Below, piece after piece: positions 53,629 through 61,614 of a stretch of DNA of 64,000 nucleotides. Numbering within the stretch: position 1 is the first letter of the stretch; each line of letters opens with the position of its first letter. Origin of the DNA: Lacticaseibacillus paracasei subsp. paracasei (GTDB lineage: Bacteria; Bacillota; Bacilli; Lactobacillales; Lactobacillaceae); contig NZ_AP012541.1 of assembly GCF_000829035.1 (NCBI RefSeq), positions 2,852,001 through 2,916,000 on the forward strand. Direction: 5' to 3'. Below the pieces are notes generated by a model. It was not told where the DNA came from. It did no database searches and saw only the letters and a list, made by a program, of their open reading frames with translations. The position numbers were made by a program, and so were the translations under genes.

Positions 53629-53957
53629 TGAGTGAAGAAGATCAGAACCTCGAAACTGTCATGGGCTTGATCATGAATGGTGGCAACGCCAAGAGTTCTG
53701 CCTTTGAAGCTATTCACGCAGCCAAAGCAGGCGATTTTGAAAAGGCCGACGAAAAGCTTAAAGAGTCCGACCACTTTCTGACTGAAGCCCACAACGTTCA
53801 AACAGGCATGTTAACCGCTGAAGCCCAAGGCGATCATGCCGAGGTTACCTTGTTAATGGTTCACAGTCAGGATCATCTGATGAATGCCATCACCTTCCGC
53901 GATTTAGCTGGTGAAATGGTTGATTTGTACAAACGATTAAGCGAGAAAGAAGCCTAG
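53628..53957 (+). CDS. PTS lactose/cellobiose-class EIIA
   Basis: A 109-aa three-helix EIIA. Phospho-His is His79 in LLMVHSQDHLMNA, and GNAKSSAFEAI near the N-terminus is typical. The ATG overlaps the EIIB stop (TAATG). Together with EIIB and EIIC it makes a complete PTS. Confidence 0.95.
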   Translation: MSEEDQNLETVMGLIMNGGNAKSSAFEAIHAAKAGDFEKADEKLKESDHFLTEAHNVQTGMLTAEAQGDHAEVTLLMVHSQDHLMNAITFRDLAGEMVDLYKRLSEKEA

Positions 53958-53963
53958 GAAAAC

Positions 53964-54004
53964 AAATAAGCCTTCGCCACGCGATGACGCATGAAGGCTT
54001 ATTT
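53964..54004. terminator. Intrinsic terminator
   Basis: AAATAAGCCTTC / GAAGGCTTATTT just after the EIIA stop. Confidence 0.8.
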
Positions 54005-54056
54005 GCAGTGGCCATTGTGAATAAACGGCTGTTATGAAATCCCAAATAATCGCACC

Positions 54057-54090
54057 AAAAAGGCGACTCAGCAAATGAGCCGCCTTTTTA
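54057..54090. terminator. Intrinsic terminator, mainly for the minus-strand GNAT gene
   Basis: AAAAAGGCG-ACTC / GAGC-CGCCTTTTT, bidirectional, between convergent genes. Confidence 0.8.
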
Positions 54091-54130
54091 ATACTATATG
54101 TTATTTTTGCTGGCGACCTGCCTGCCATTC

Positions 54131-54652
54131 TTACCGCAGAATGCCATACTTAACAGAGTCCCAGTAACGATCCTGATAATAACGAACTTGTCGGACACGC
54201 GCTTCCTCCTGCATGCCAACTGCTTTAGCCAAACCGATCATCCGATCATTGCCTGACCAGGTGGTGATACCTAAATGCGGCAGGTTGACGAGTCCGAAGA
54301 TGCGATCAATCCACTGATCCAGCGCATCTTGCCCATAACCTTTTCCCCAATCAGCCGAGTCATAGATAACGATGCCAAGATCCAGCCACCGCTGCAGATC
54401 GCCATCTTCATAATGGGCAGAGACGAGCCCAATCAAAACGCCGTTTGACCAAATGCCGTTGACAAATGGATTGGCAACCCAGTGAAAGCCAGTTTGATTG
54501 GCCTGATTTTCCTGCAGTTCTTGTAGTGTCGGTACTTCTTGGTTAAAATACGGTCCGTCCCACTGATGCCATTCAGCCTTTGGATCAGAAAAAGCCACCT
54601 TCCACAGTGTTTCTAGATCTTCAGATTGAAAATGTTTTAGCGTCACTGTCAT
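54131..54652 (-). CDS. GNAT-family acetyltransferase, RimJ/RimL-like
   Basis: A 173-aa protein (MTVTLKHFQSEDLETLWK). DLGIVIYDSADWGKGYGQDALDQWIDRIF is motif A of RimL-type acetyltransferases, and ITTWSGNDRMIGLAKAVGMQEEARVR is the C-terminal motif. The start has AAGGAG 11 nt upstream. Substrate may be a protein N-terminus or a small molecule. Confidence 0.85.
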   Translation of the reverse strand: MTVTLKHFQSEDLETLWKVAFSDPKAEWHQWDGPYFNQEVPTLQELQENQANQTGFHWVANPFVNGIWSNGVLIGLVSAHYEDGDLQRWLDLGIVIYDSADWGKGYGQDALDQWIDRIFGLVNLPHLGITTWSGNDRMIGLAKAVGMQEEARVRQVRYYQDRYWDSVKYGILR

Positions 54653-54789
54653 GCGTTCACCGCTCCTTTGATGTTTGTTAACAACATACCACAATTATTG
54701 CCCAGGAAATAATGCAATCGTCAACTATGTTAATGTCAGTATAGCGGTAAACGATTCGAGTTAATCTTAGATAAGGAGTGAATCTCATA

Positions 54790-55254
54790 GTGGCAGATTA
54801 TATTAAAGATATCCGGACAAAGGTTGGTCATGCGCCCTTGATTATGGCTGGCGTGATTGGCATCCTGACCGATCAGGCTGGGCGCGTTCTACTCCAACAA
54901 CGCAGCGATTTTACCGGTGAATGGGGCTTGATTAGCGGGACGATCGAATACGGCGAAACCCCTGCCCAGACGATGGTGCGTGAATTCAAAGAAGAAACCA
55001 ATCTGGAGGTTGAAGTTGTCCGGTTGCTTGGCGTTAATGGCAATCTCACCCTCACCTATCCAAATGGCGATGTTGCCCAATGGCTGTGCCCGGTGTTTCT
55101 TGTGAAACAATTAAGTGGTGTGTTAAATAGTGACAACAGTGAGACTGAAGCCTTAAAATTTTGGGATCCAGCAGCCGCTCCTGACCTGTTTAATCAACAA
55201 CATCGGGAAGTCTTGGCGCACTTTATCGCAAATGAAACGGGGTATTTTGATTGA
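54790..55254 (+). CDS. NUDIX hydrolase
   Basis: A 154-aa NUDIX protein. The box GTIEYGETPAQTMVREFKEE matches GX5EX7REUXEEXGU. GTG at 54790 is chosen because AAGGAG lies 11 nt upstream; a GTG at 54778 overlaps the RBS. Substrates are nucleoside diphosphate derivatives. It overlaps the next gene by 4 bp. Confidence 0.88.
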   Translation: MADYIKDIRTKVGHAPLIMAGVIGILTDQAGRVLLQQRSDFTGEWGLISGTIEYGETPAQTMVREFKEETNLEVEVVRLLGVNGNLTLTYPNGDVAQWLCPVFLVKQLSGVLNSDNSETEALKFWDPAAAPDLFNQQHREVLAHFIANETGYFD

Positions 55255-55772
55255 ATCGATTGATCATTCTGCGTGGCAATTCAGGCAGTGATAAAACCAC
55301 CACCGCAACCGCCTTGCGTACCCAACTGGCCAATACGCTGCTAGTATCTCAAGACGTCGTGCGCCGTGACATGCTCGCCGAAAAAGACAAACCGGGCAAT
55401 CCCACAATTGAACTAATTGAAACGATTGCTCGCTTTGGATTGCAGCATCAGCGAACTGTCATCCTTGAGGGGATTCTGTCGGCAGCACGCTATGGCGACA
55501 TGTTGAAAACACTCATTGCAGAAGCTGATCAAAGTCTGGTTTACTACTATGACCTCTCGTTTGATGAGACTTTGCGCCGCCATGCCCATCGCGCAAAAGC
55601 CAAGGAATTCGGAGCCGACGTCATGCGTGACTGGTATTTGCCCCATGATCGTTTAAATGTGCCGACTGAGCAGCTCATTTCTGCCGATTGGTCGCAAACC
55701 ATGGTCGTCAACCACATCTTGACCGATCTGGCTGGATTGAACAATACAGAATCTGTTAAACCTATTCACTGA
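55251..55772 (+). CDS. P-loop kinase-like protein with altered Walker A
   Basis: A 173-aa P-loop protein (AAA_33/zeta-toxin-like small kinase). Walker A reads GNSGSDKTTTA, where the usual third Gly is Asp. SQDVVRRDML and VILEGIL follow as in related phosphotransferases. It starts with TTG, overlapping the NUDIX stop by 4 bp. Gly to Asp in the P-loop may abolish ATP binding. Confidence 0.75.
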   Translation: MNRLIILRGNSGSDKTTTATALRTQLANTLLVSQDVVRRDMLAEKDKPGNPTIELIETIARFGLQHQRTVILEGILSAARYGDMLKTLIAEADQSLVYYYDLSFDETLRRHAHRAKAKEFGADVMRDWYLPHDRLNVPTEQLISADWSQTMVVNHILTDLAGLNNTESVKPIH

Positions 55773-55940
55773 CAAAAGACACCAACTCGCGGGCTCTTTT
55801 CCAAACTGATTTGATAGCGTCTTCTTGTCCTTAACGGCGGGCAAAATCAGCATTGGCATAATCGGGCAAAATATTATTGTTTTCATGGGTTTCAGACTAG
55901 AATGGGTTCGTAAAGGTTAGTTCATTATTAGTAATGGCTA

Positions 55941-56048
55941 TAACGCGCTCGTCAGCACAGCAGCTTGCATGTAAGGACCCTGCTCGCAATGGTCAAACTA
56001 CGACCATCACGGACAGGCCCCGGTTGCTAACCGTGCTGACTCACGCTC
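55941..56048 (+). repeat. Repeat family 1, full copy
   Basis: AACGCGCTCGTCAGCACAGC ... TGTAAGGACCCTGCTCGCAA ... CGACCATCAC ... CGGTTGCTAACCGTGCTGAC. It lies directly before the RBS of the hydrolase gene at 56069, so it is probably transcribed in its leader. The rest of 55773-55940 shows nothing. Confidence 0.85.
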
Positions 56049-56068
56049 ACTAAAAGGAGTGATTTTTG

Positions 56069-56692
56069 ATGACAAGTTATCCACGCCGTGACCCGGTTAC
56101 TGACCGGCTGCTCACCCCGGAAAATTCTGCTTTGATTCTGATTAACTACCAACCGACACAAATTGAATCCATCGGTTCCATGAACCATCACGCTTTGATC
56201 CAAAATGTTGTGATGACGGCCAAGTTGGCTAAAACGTACAATGTGCCAATTGTTCTCTCTACCGTTAACGTTAAAAGCGGACGCAATAAAGACACCATCC
56301 CCGATTTGAAAAAAGCCCTCGGCGATATACCAAGTATTGATCGCTCTTCGATTAATGCTTGGCAAGACAAAGAGTTTGTCGAAGCAGTCAAGGCAACTGG
56401 CCGTAAGAACTTGGTTATTGCGGCCTTATGGACAGAAGCCTGCCTAACCTTCCCAACAATTGATGCCTTGGCTGAAGGCTATCATGTTTATCCTGTCGTG
56501 GATGCTGTTGGCGGCACCTCACAAATTGCTCATGAAACTGCTTTACGCCGCGTTGAACAAGCAGGTGCACAATTGACCACAAATGCCCAACTGGCTTGCG
56601 AATGGCAGCGCGACTGGAACCGAACCGACACTGTACCGGATTTTGTTAAACTGCTGCTGGGTGCAGGCGACTTTATCAATTTAGGCGACTAG
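56069..56692 (+). CDS. Isochorismatase-family cysteine hydrolase (YcaC-like)
   Basis: A 207-aa protein of the isochorismatase-like superfamily: SALILINYQPTQIESIGSM, LWTEACLTFPTIDAL with the nucleophile Cys in the EACL segment, and DAVGGTS. The first catalytic position, usually Asp (LLVIDxQ), is Asn here (ILINYQ), as in some YcaC-like groups. Reaction unknown. RBS AAAAGGAG precedes the ATG. Confidence 0.85.
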   Translation: MTSYPRRDPVTDRLLTPENSALILINYQPTQIESIGSMNHHALIQNVVMTAKLAKTYNVPIVLSTVNVKSGRNKDTIPDLKKALGDIPSIDRSSINAWQDKEFVEAVKATGRKNLVIAALWTEACLTFPTIDALAEGYHVYPVVDAVGGTSQIAHETALRRVEQAGAQLTTNAQLACEWQRDWNRTDTVPDFVKLLLGAGDFINLGD

Positions 56693-56713
56693 CTTTTTAA
56701 CAATATGACATGA

Positions 56714-56740
56714 ACGGGGCTGATTAAAGCAGCCCCGTTT
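56714..56740 (+). terminator. Intrinsic terminator
   Basis: ACGGGGCTG / CAGCCCCGT plus TTT. A second palindrome (GTACCTG...CAGGTAC, 56762-56800) follows directly. Confidence 0.8.
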
Positions 56741-56815
56741 CGTTTCTTATCGCTTATGATGTGTACCTGCCCATGACATCGCATGATGCCATGAACAGGT
56801 ACCTTATTTTATTGG

Positions 56816-56933
56816 TGAGCGTGAGCCAGAGCGGTTAGTCACCGGAGCGTAAGCGGCCTCTGGCGTGATGGCCGGTCTTTGGCCATTGCGACTGAGGTCC
56901 TTACACGCAGGTGACTGCTCTGGCAAACGCGTT
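56816..56933 (-). repeat. Repeat family 1, full inverted copy
   Basis: GTGAGCGTGAGCCAGAGCGG ... TAAGCGGCCTCTGGCGTGAT ... GGCCATTGCGACTGAGGTCC ... CTGCTCTGGCAAACGCG. Orientation is opposite to the copy at 55941, so the hydrolase gene is bracketed by inverted copies. Confidence 0.87.
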
Positions 56934-56952
56934 ATGGTTAGGGGGATTCAAC

Positions 56953-58374
56953 ATGCAACGTTCTGAAACGGCACCAAAACGTTGGTGGCTACTGGTCGCG
57001 CTGGGCTTTTTTGCCTTCATGACCAATCTCGACGGTTCAATTGTGAATATTGCCGTGCCAATTATGGCCAAGGATCTAAAAGTTCCGGCCAGTCAGATGG
57101 AATGGACGGTTTCGCTGTATTTAATCGTTTTAAGTGCGCTGCTATTGCCCTTTGGTAAACTTGGCGACCGCATCGGTAAGCAGCGGATTTTTAAATGGGG
57201 CACCGGTACATTTGTCTTAGGTTCCTTGATGGCTGGGATTAATCTCGGCTTTAATTTTTTGATGTTAGCCCGGATGATCCAGGCACTTGGCGGGGCGATG
57301 ACTTTGGCGAATACGTACGGGATCGTCACCTCGACTTTCGCACTTGCTGAACGTGGCCGGGCAATGGGGGTTGTGAGTACCTTCGTCGCATTGGGGGGTG
57401 TCGCTGGTCCAAGTCTAGGCGGTTTGATTTTGGCCCATTTCAGTTGGCCAATGATTTTTCTCATCAACGTTCCTATCGGTTTAATCGCATTGGGTGTCTC
57501 CTTGTGGTCTATGAACAATGGCATCCCACAACGCGGTACGTACGATGGTTGGGGGATGATTTTGCAGGCAACAGCGATTGCAAGCGGTTTTTGGGGACTG
57601 AATCTTGCTCAGCAAAGCGGTTTTGACGATCCAGTTGTCCTCAGCACCCTTGCATTGGCAGTCGTTGCTCTCATCGCCTTTATCGGCTTTGAGCAACGGC
57701 AACAAGCACCATTGCTTCCTTTGCGTATTTTCCGTGTCCGTATTTTCACACTCGGTGTGGTCACTGTCTTCTTCATCTTTATGGTGCAGTTTTTCAGCAC
57801 AGTGCTGATGCCGTTCTACCTTGAAGATGCTCGTGGCCTGACACCAGGTACGGCTGGCACGCTATTATCGCTTTATCCACTGATGATGGTCTTCTTCGCC
57901 CCGTTTGGCGGTTGGCTGGCCGATAAATGGAACGTCCCGGCAGTTGCTTTGCTCGGCAGCATTTTTATCGCTGTCGGCAGTCTTATCGGTGCCACGTTGA
58001 AATCAAACGCACCGTTGACCATTTACATCATCAGTACACTCCTTGTCGGCATCGGCAGCGGTCTTTTTCAATCCCCAATTGGCGATGTTGTCATGTCAGT
58101 TGTTCCGAAAAATCAGCTTGGCATCGCTGGCAGTTTCAATGCGCTCGCACGCAATCTTGGGATGGTCAGCGGCACGGCGGTTGCGACAACAGTGCTCTTT
58201 GGCACGATGAGTCAACTTGCTGGCAGCCGCGTAACGAACTATCCAACAGCACATCCCGAATTCTTTATCAGCGGTTTACAAGTTGCCATGATTGTCGCGG
58301 CTGTGCTCGCTATCCTCGGAGCCATCGCCATCGGCCTGACAATCAAACCGTGGCAGGCACACGAAAAAAACTAG
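56953..58374 (+). CDS. MFS drug transporter, DHA2 (EmrB/QacA) type
   Basis: A 473-aa membrane protein with about 14 helices. Motif FMTNLDGSIVNIAVPIMAKDL (helix 1, motif D1) and FGKLGDRIGKQRIF (motif A) place it in the 14-TMS drug:H+ antiporters. FGGWLADKW repeats motif A in the second half. The start at 56953 has GGGGG upstream. Export substrate unknown. Confidence 0.9.
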   Translation: MQRSETAPKRWWLLVALGFFAFMTNLDGSIVNIAVPIMAKDLKVPASQMEWTVSLYLIVLSALLLPFGKLGDRIGKQRIFKWGTGTFVLGSLMAGINLGFNFLMLARMIQALGGAMTLANTYGIVTSTFALAERGRAMGVVSTFVALGGVAGPSLGGLILAHFSWPMIFLINVPIGLIALGVSLWSMNNGIPQRGTYDGWGMILQATAIASGFWGLNLAQQSGFDDPVVLSTLALAVVALIAFIGFEQRQQAPLLPLRIFRVRIFTLGVVTVFFIFMVQFFSTVLMPFYLEDARGLTPGTAGTLLSLYPLMMVFFAPFGGWLADKWNVPAVALLGSIFIAVGSLIGATLKSNAPLTIYIISTLLVGIGSGLFQSPIGDVVMSVVPKNQLGIAGSFNALARNLGMVSGTAVATTVLFGTMSQLAGSRVTNYPTAHPEFFISGLQVAMIVAAVLAILGAIAIGLTIKPWQAHEKN

Positions 58375-58502
58375 TGTCAGTTTTTATGACAGTTCATCCG
58401 TCAGAACACCTCATCTTCCAATGAAAGCAGACGATTGTTTCGCCGGTAAATCAACGTTCGTGTAACAAGCCCACTTTTCCCTTCGGCTCAAAAAGTGCTA
58501 GC

Positions 58503-58620
58503 ATAAGAGTATTGTGTCCGCTTGCACAGCGTCAGCAGACGTGCTTAGGAAGCATAACCTGAATGGCCGAGTTTTGACTGGCATGCTTACATGTAGGTTG
58601 CTGCGACTGTGGGCGTATTC
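58503..58620 (-). repeat. Possible degenerate copy of repeat family 1
   Basis: GGCCGAGTTTTGACTGGCAT ... CTTACATGTAGGTTGCTGCG partly matches the right half of inverted family 1 copies; the left half is not recognisable. Nothing else is seen in 58375-58641. Confidence 0.35.
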
Positions 58621-58641
58621 TAATGACGGAGGAAAACAGCC

Positions 58642-59835
58642 ATGAAAAAGAACCACACCTCGACAGCCTGGTTGACTTGGGGCATCATGCTGGTCGGTGC
58701 CAATCTGCGGCTGCCCATCACGATGATCCCACCGTTGCTGCCGACAATTAAGCAAACACTCGGCCTGCCTGCATCCATGGCAGGTATGCTGACAACCATT
58801 CCATTGCTCATGTTCGCGCTGGCCTCACCGTTAATCGCCAAAATGGGTAATCGTTGTGGTAATGAGTGGAGCTTGCTGGTAGCGCTGGTTATCTTGTTGG
58901 CTGGTAGCCTGCTGCGAATCATTCCCAGCCTGACAGCTTTAATTGCTGGTACTTTGCTCATCGGATTTGGTATTTCTGGCGGTAACGTCCTTTTACCTGC
59001 AATCATCAAGGACCAATTTCCCCACGCTATCGGTGCTAAAACCAGTCTTTATACCGTGACGATGGGACTTATTGCGTCCCTCGGTACTGGACTCGCAGGA
59101 TTGCTAAATCAGCAATTCAACATGCAGATCACCCTGGCAGCTTTTTCGTTAGTCGGCGTCTTTGGATTACTCGTCTGGGCGTTGGCCTTTCGCACACTAC
59201 CAAAGAAAGCAGCCCGGCAAGACGTCCAGCGCAAAAATATCGCCGTTTCGCGATCTATGCTAGCGTGGTGGATCGCTTTATTCTTCGGCCTGCAAAGCTT
59301 TCTCTACTATTCTTTGCTGACTTGGCTGCCAAGTCTTTGGCAAGCGGCCGGTTTCTCCCAAATCGCGGCGGGTAATCTGGCTACCATTTTTCAGCTGAGC
59401 GGGATGCCGGCAACATTATCCATCCCATTCATTGCTGAAAAGCGCCATGGCCTCTTATATAGTGTCTGGGGCATCATGCTAGGCTTTGTACTAGGTGCTT
59501 TGGGTATTCTTATCCCTGCGGCGAACTTTGGCTTAAACGTTGTCTACGCGCTGCTCATGGGCGTTGCTTCTGGGGCCGCTTTTGCCATCTGCATTGTCTT
59601 TTTCCAGAAGAAAACCGCCGATGCTTATGAAACGGCTAGTCTCTCTGGCTTTGCTCAAAGTGTCGGCTACTTATTTGCGGCGGTTGGTCCAGTATTATAC
59701 GGCTTCATCCAAACGGCTACAGGTTCGTGGGATTTATTGTTGTGGCTGACAGTCGGGCTCACGCTGCTAATGTTTGTGGCAGGGCTGATCATCAATGCGA
59801 ACCATCGGATTTTTCCATCAAAGATGAATAGATAG
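58642..59835 (+). CDS. MFS transporter, CynX/NimT-like
   Basis: A 397-aa, 12-helix MFS protein: GANLRLPITMIPPLLPTIKQTL and GNVLLPAIIKDQFP are typical of the cyanate/nitroimidazole (CynX/YycB) family. GGAGG lies 9 nt before the ATG. Substrate unknown. Confidence 0.88.
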   Translation: MKKNHTSTAWLTWGIMLVGANLRLPITMIPPLLPTIKQTLGLPASMAGMLTTIPLLMFALASPLIAKMGNRCGNEWSLLVALVILLAGSLLRIIPSLTALIAGTLLIGFGISGGNVLLPAIIKDQFPHAIGAKTSLYTVTMGLIASLGTGLAGLLNQQFNMQITLAAFSLVGVFGLLVWALAFRTLPKKAARQDVQRKNIAVSRSMLAWWIALFFGLQSFLYYSLLTWLPSLWQAAGFSQIAAGNLATIFQLSGMPATLSIPFIAEKRHGLLYSVWGIMLGFVLGALGILIPAANFGLNVVYALLMGVASGAAFAICIVFFQKKTADAYETASLSGFAQSVGYLFAAVGPVLYGFIQTATGSWDLLLWLTVGLTLLMFVAGLIINANHRIFPSKMNR

Positions 59836-59895
59836 CGCTTGCAAGTTTCTATTACTTTTTTTACACTAAGCATGAATGGCTAAGGAGGTCACAAA

Positions 59896-60825
59896 ATGGC
59901 AATGACAACGACAATTGGTAAAAGTACGGTCACAACCGGGAAACTAGGTTTAGGCACCAATAAAGTCGGCGGCCACAACTTGTTCCCTAATCTGCATGAC
60001 GAAGATGGCATCGCCGTCGTGAAAGCTGCGCTTGACCACGGCATTGACATGCTTGATACCGCTTACATGTATGGTTTAGGGCAGTCGGAAAAATTAATCG
60101 GTGAAGCCACACAAGGCTATGATCGCAGCAAAATTATTCTGGCAACCAAGGCAGCACAGGATCCGCACAATGATCTCAAACCAAATAACGATCCCAAATT
60201 TTTAACGCAAGCAATTGATGATGCTTTGTTACGCCTTAAAACCGATTACCTTGATATTTTCTATATTCATTTTCCTGATGACAAAACTGACAAAGCGGAG
60301 GTGGTCAATGCCATTGCCAATGCCCGCAAGGCCGGCAAGGTTCGGGCGATCGGCGTTTCTAACTTCTCATTAGACCAAATCAAAGAGGCCAACCAAGACA
60401 ATCAGGTTGATGTCGTTGAAGACAATTACAGTTTGGTACATCGCGATGCTGAGCAAAACCTGTTCCCGTATTTGAATGAACACCAGATCAGTTTCGTCCC
60501 ATACTTTCCACTCGCATCCGGCTTGTTAACTGGTAAGTATGGCCTTGATGATGCTGACAAGTTTAGTCGACGTTTCTCGGCAGATCAGTTCAAGACCATT
60601 CTTGCCGCTTTGCGAGAAGTCGATGGCATCGCTGATGCCCATCAGGCAACCTTGGCTCAGGTTTTCTTGGCTTGGTACATGAAGAATCCGGCCATTGCGG
60701 TTGTGATTCCCGGTGCCCGCCTACCTGAACAAGCTACAAGCAATGCTAAAGCTTTAGACGTCAATTTACGCGATGCTGAATATGCATCTATTGACGAGTT
60801 GTTCAAAAAATTCCGTACTGAATAA
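59896..60825 (+). CDS. Aldo/keto reductase
   Basis: A 309-aa (beta/alpha)8 oxidoreductase. Catalytic tetrad: Asp and Tyr in DMLDTAYMYGLGQSE, Lys in IILATKAA, His in FYIHFPDD. The NADPH-binding end has AVVIPGARLPEQA. It reduces carbonyl compounds. RBS AAGGAGG precedes the ATG. Possibly co-transcribed with the MFS gene (60 bp gap). Confidence 0.93.
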   Translation: MAMTTTIGKSTVTTGKLGLGTNKVGGHNLFPNLHDEDGIAVVKAALDHGIDMLDTAYMYGLGQSEKLIGEATQGYDRSKIILATKAAQDPHNDLKPNNDPKFLTQAIDDALLRLKTDYLDIFYIHFPDDKTDKAEVVNAIANARKAGKVRAIGVSNFSLDQIKEANQDNQVDVVEDNYSLVHRDAEQNLFPYLNEHQISFVPYFPLASGLLTGKYGLDDADKFSRRFSADQFKTILAALREVDGIADAHQATLAQVFLAWYMKNPAIAVVIPGARLPEQATSNAKALDVNLRDAEYASIDELFKKFRTE

Positions 60826-60862
60826 TCGCGCATTGTTCTAGGCTACAGACTTCGCACAATCC

Positions 60863-60917
60863 AAAAAGCAGCCCGCTTCCAGCATGTCACACATGCGGAA
60901 ACGAGCTGCTTCTTTTT
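60863..60917. terminator. Bidirectional intrinsic terminator
   Basis: AAAAAGCAGC-CCGCTTCC / GGAAACG-AGCTGCTTCTTTTT with inner GCATGT/ACATGC arms, between convergent genes. Confidence 0.82.
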
Positions 60918-60950
60918 ATTATCGAAAAACGGATGGTGAGCAGGCATCAC

Positions 60951-61316
60951 TCACTTTTTGCGTCTAAATGCCCGTTTGATAACCTGCCAAAACGTCAGTG
61001 ATTGTACAATTTTATCTGCTGGGAAATGATTTCTGATGGCGCGCAAAACGCGTTTCGGATCTCTTGCCGCGAAGGTATATGTCCCATTTTTCTTCGTTTT
61101 GATTGCAAACCGTGGGATCCATTTGCCTTTGAAGATCACCGACGCAATGACCAAATCAATCTCATTCCACGGGATCTGATAGAAATCGCGCACGTTTTTT
61201 TCGTTGAAAAATTCAAACCCTTTATCGCCGATCATGATCTTGCCATATGTCGGCATCCCCATGAAGGCCGTGCCTTCGACCACTAATTCGGACTTCGTGT
61301 TGATCGATTGAACCAT
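60951..61316 (-). CDS. manO: DUF956 family protein (ManO-like)
   Basis: A 121-aa protein (MVQSINTKSELVVEGTAFMG) of the DUF956 family, which is almost always encoded just after manLMN PTS genes in lactic acid bacteria. It looks soluble with a basic C-terminal tail (RAFRRKK). Its role in mannose PTS function or regulation is unproven. Start ATG 61316 has AAGGATGG upstream. A terminator and repeats separate it from EIID, so expression may be partly independent. Confidence 0.82.
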   Translation of the reverse strand: MVQSINTKSELVVEGTAFMGMPTYGKIMIGDKGFEFFNEKNVRDFYQIPWNEIDLVIASVIFKGKWIPRFAIKTKKNGTYTFAARDPKRVLRAIRNHFPADKIVQSLTFWQVIKRAFRRKK

Positions 61317-61383
61317 TTTCCGCCATCCTTTTAAACTCATCTTGAACGATTTTTTACTGATGGAGACGACTCGGTCTGTTCTC

Positions 61384-61424
61384 CAAACGCAATTACAGTT
61401 GCAGAAATCTCCTGTTCACGCTCT
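61384..61424 (+). repeat. Partial repeat family 1 unit in tandem with a full copy
   Basis: AAACGCAATTACAGTTGCAG joined to AATCTCCTGTTCACGCTCT: outer arms only, directly abutting the full copy at 61425. Confidence 0.65.
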
Positions 61425-61543
61425 AAACGCGATCGCCAGCCCAGAAACCTGCGTGTAAGGACCTTGGGCGCAATGGCCAAAGCCCGGCCATCACACCCAA
61501 GGCCGCTTACACTACGATTTCTAACCGCTCCTGTTCACGCTCT
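61425..61543 (+). repeat. Repeat family 1, full copy
   Basis: AAACGCGATCGCCAGCCCAG ... TGTAAGGACCTTGGGCGCAA ... CACCCAAGGCCGCTTACACT ... ACCGCTCCTGTTCACGCTCT. Central arms CCTTGGG/CCCAAGG are perfect. It closely matches the copy at 37632. Confidence 0.9.
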
Positions 61544-61549
61544 CCATTA

Positions 61550-61582
61550 TAAAACAAAAGCCCAGACTTTGCGCCTGAGCTT
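61550..61582 (-). terminator. Intrinsic terminator of the man PTS operon
   Basis: Minus strand AAGCTCAG / CTGGGCTT followed by TTGTTTT, about 35 bp after the EIID stop. Confidence 0.7.
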
Positions 61583-61614
61583 CCGTGATTCTTTGTTCGT
61601 TTTAACGGTTGATA

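Noticed and set aside
5433-61543. CRISPR array
   Set aside because: Repeats are 100-200 bp, widely dispersed and palindromic, with no regular spacers and no cas genes.
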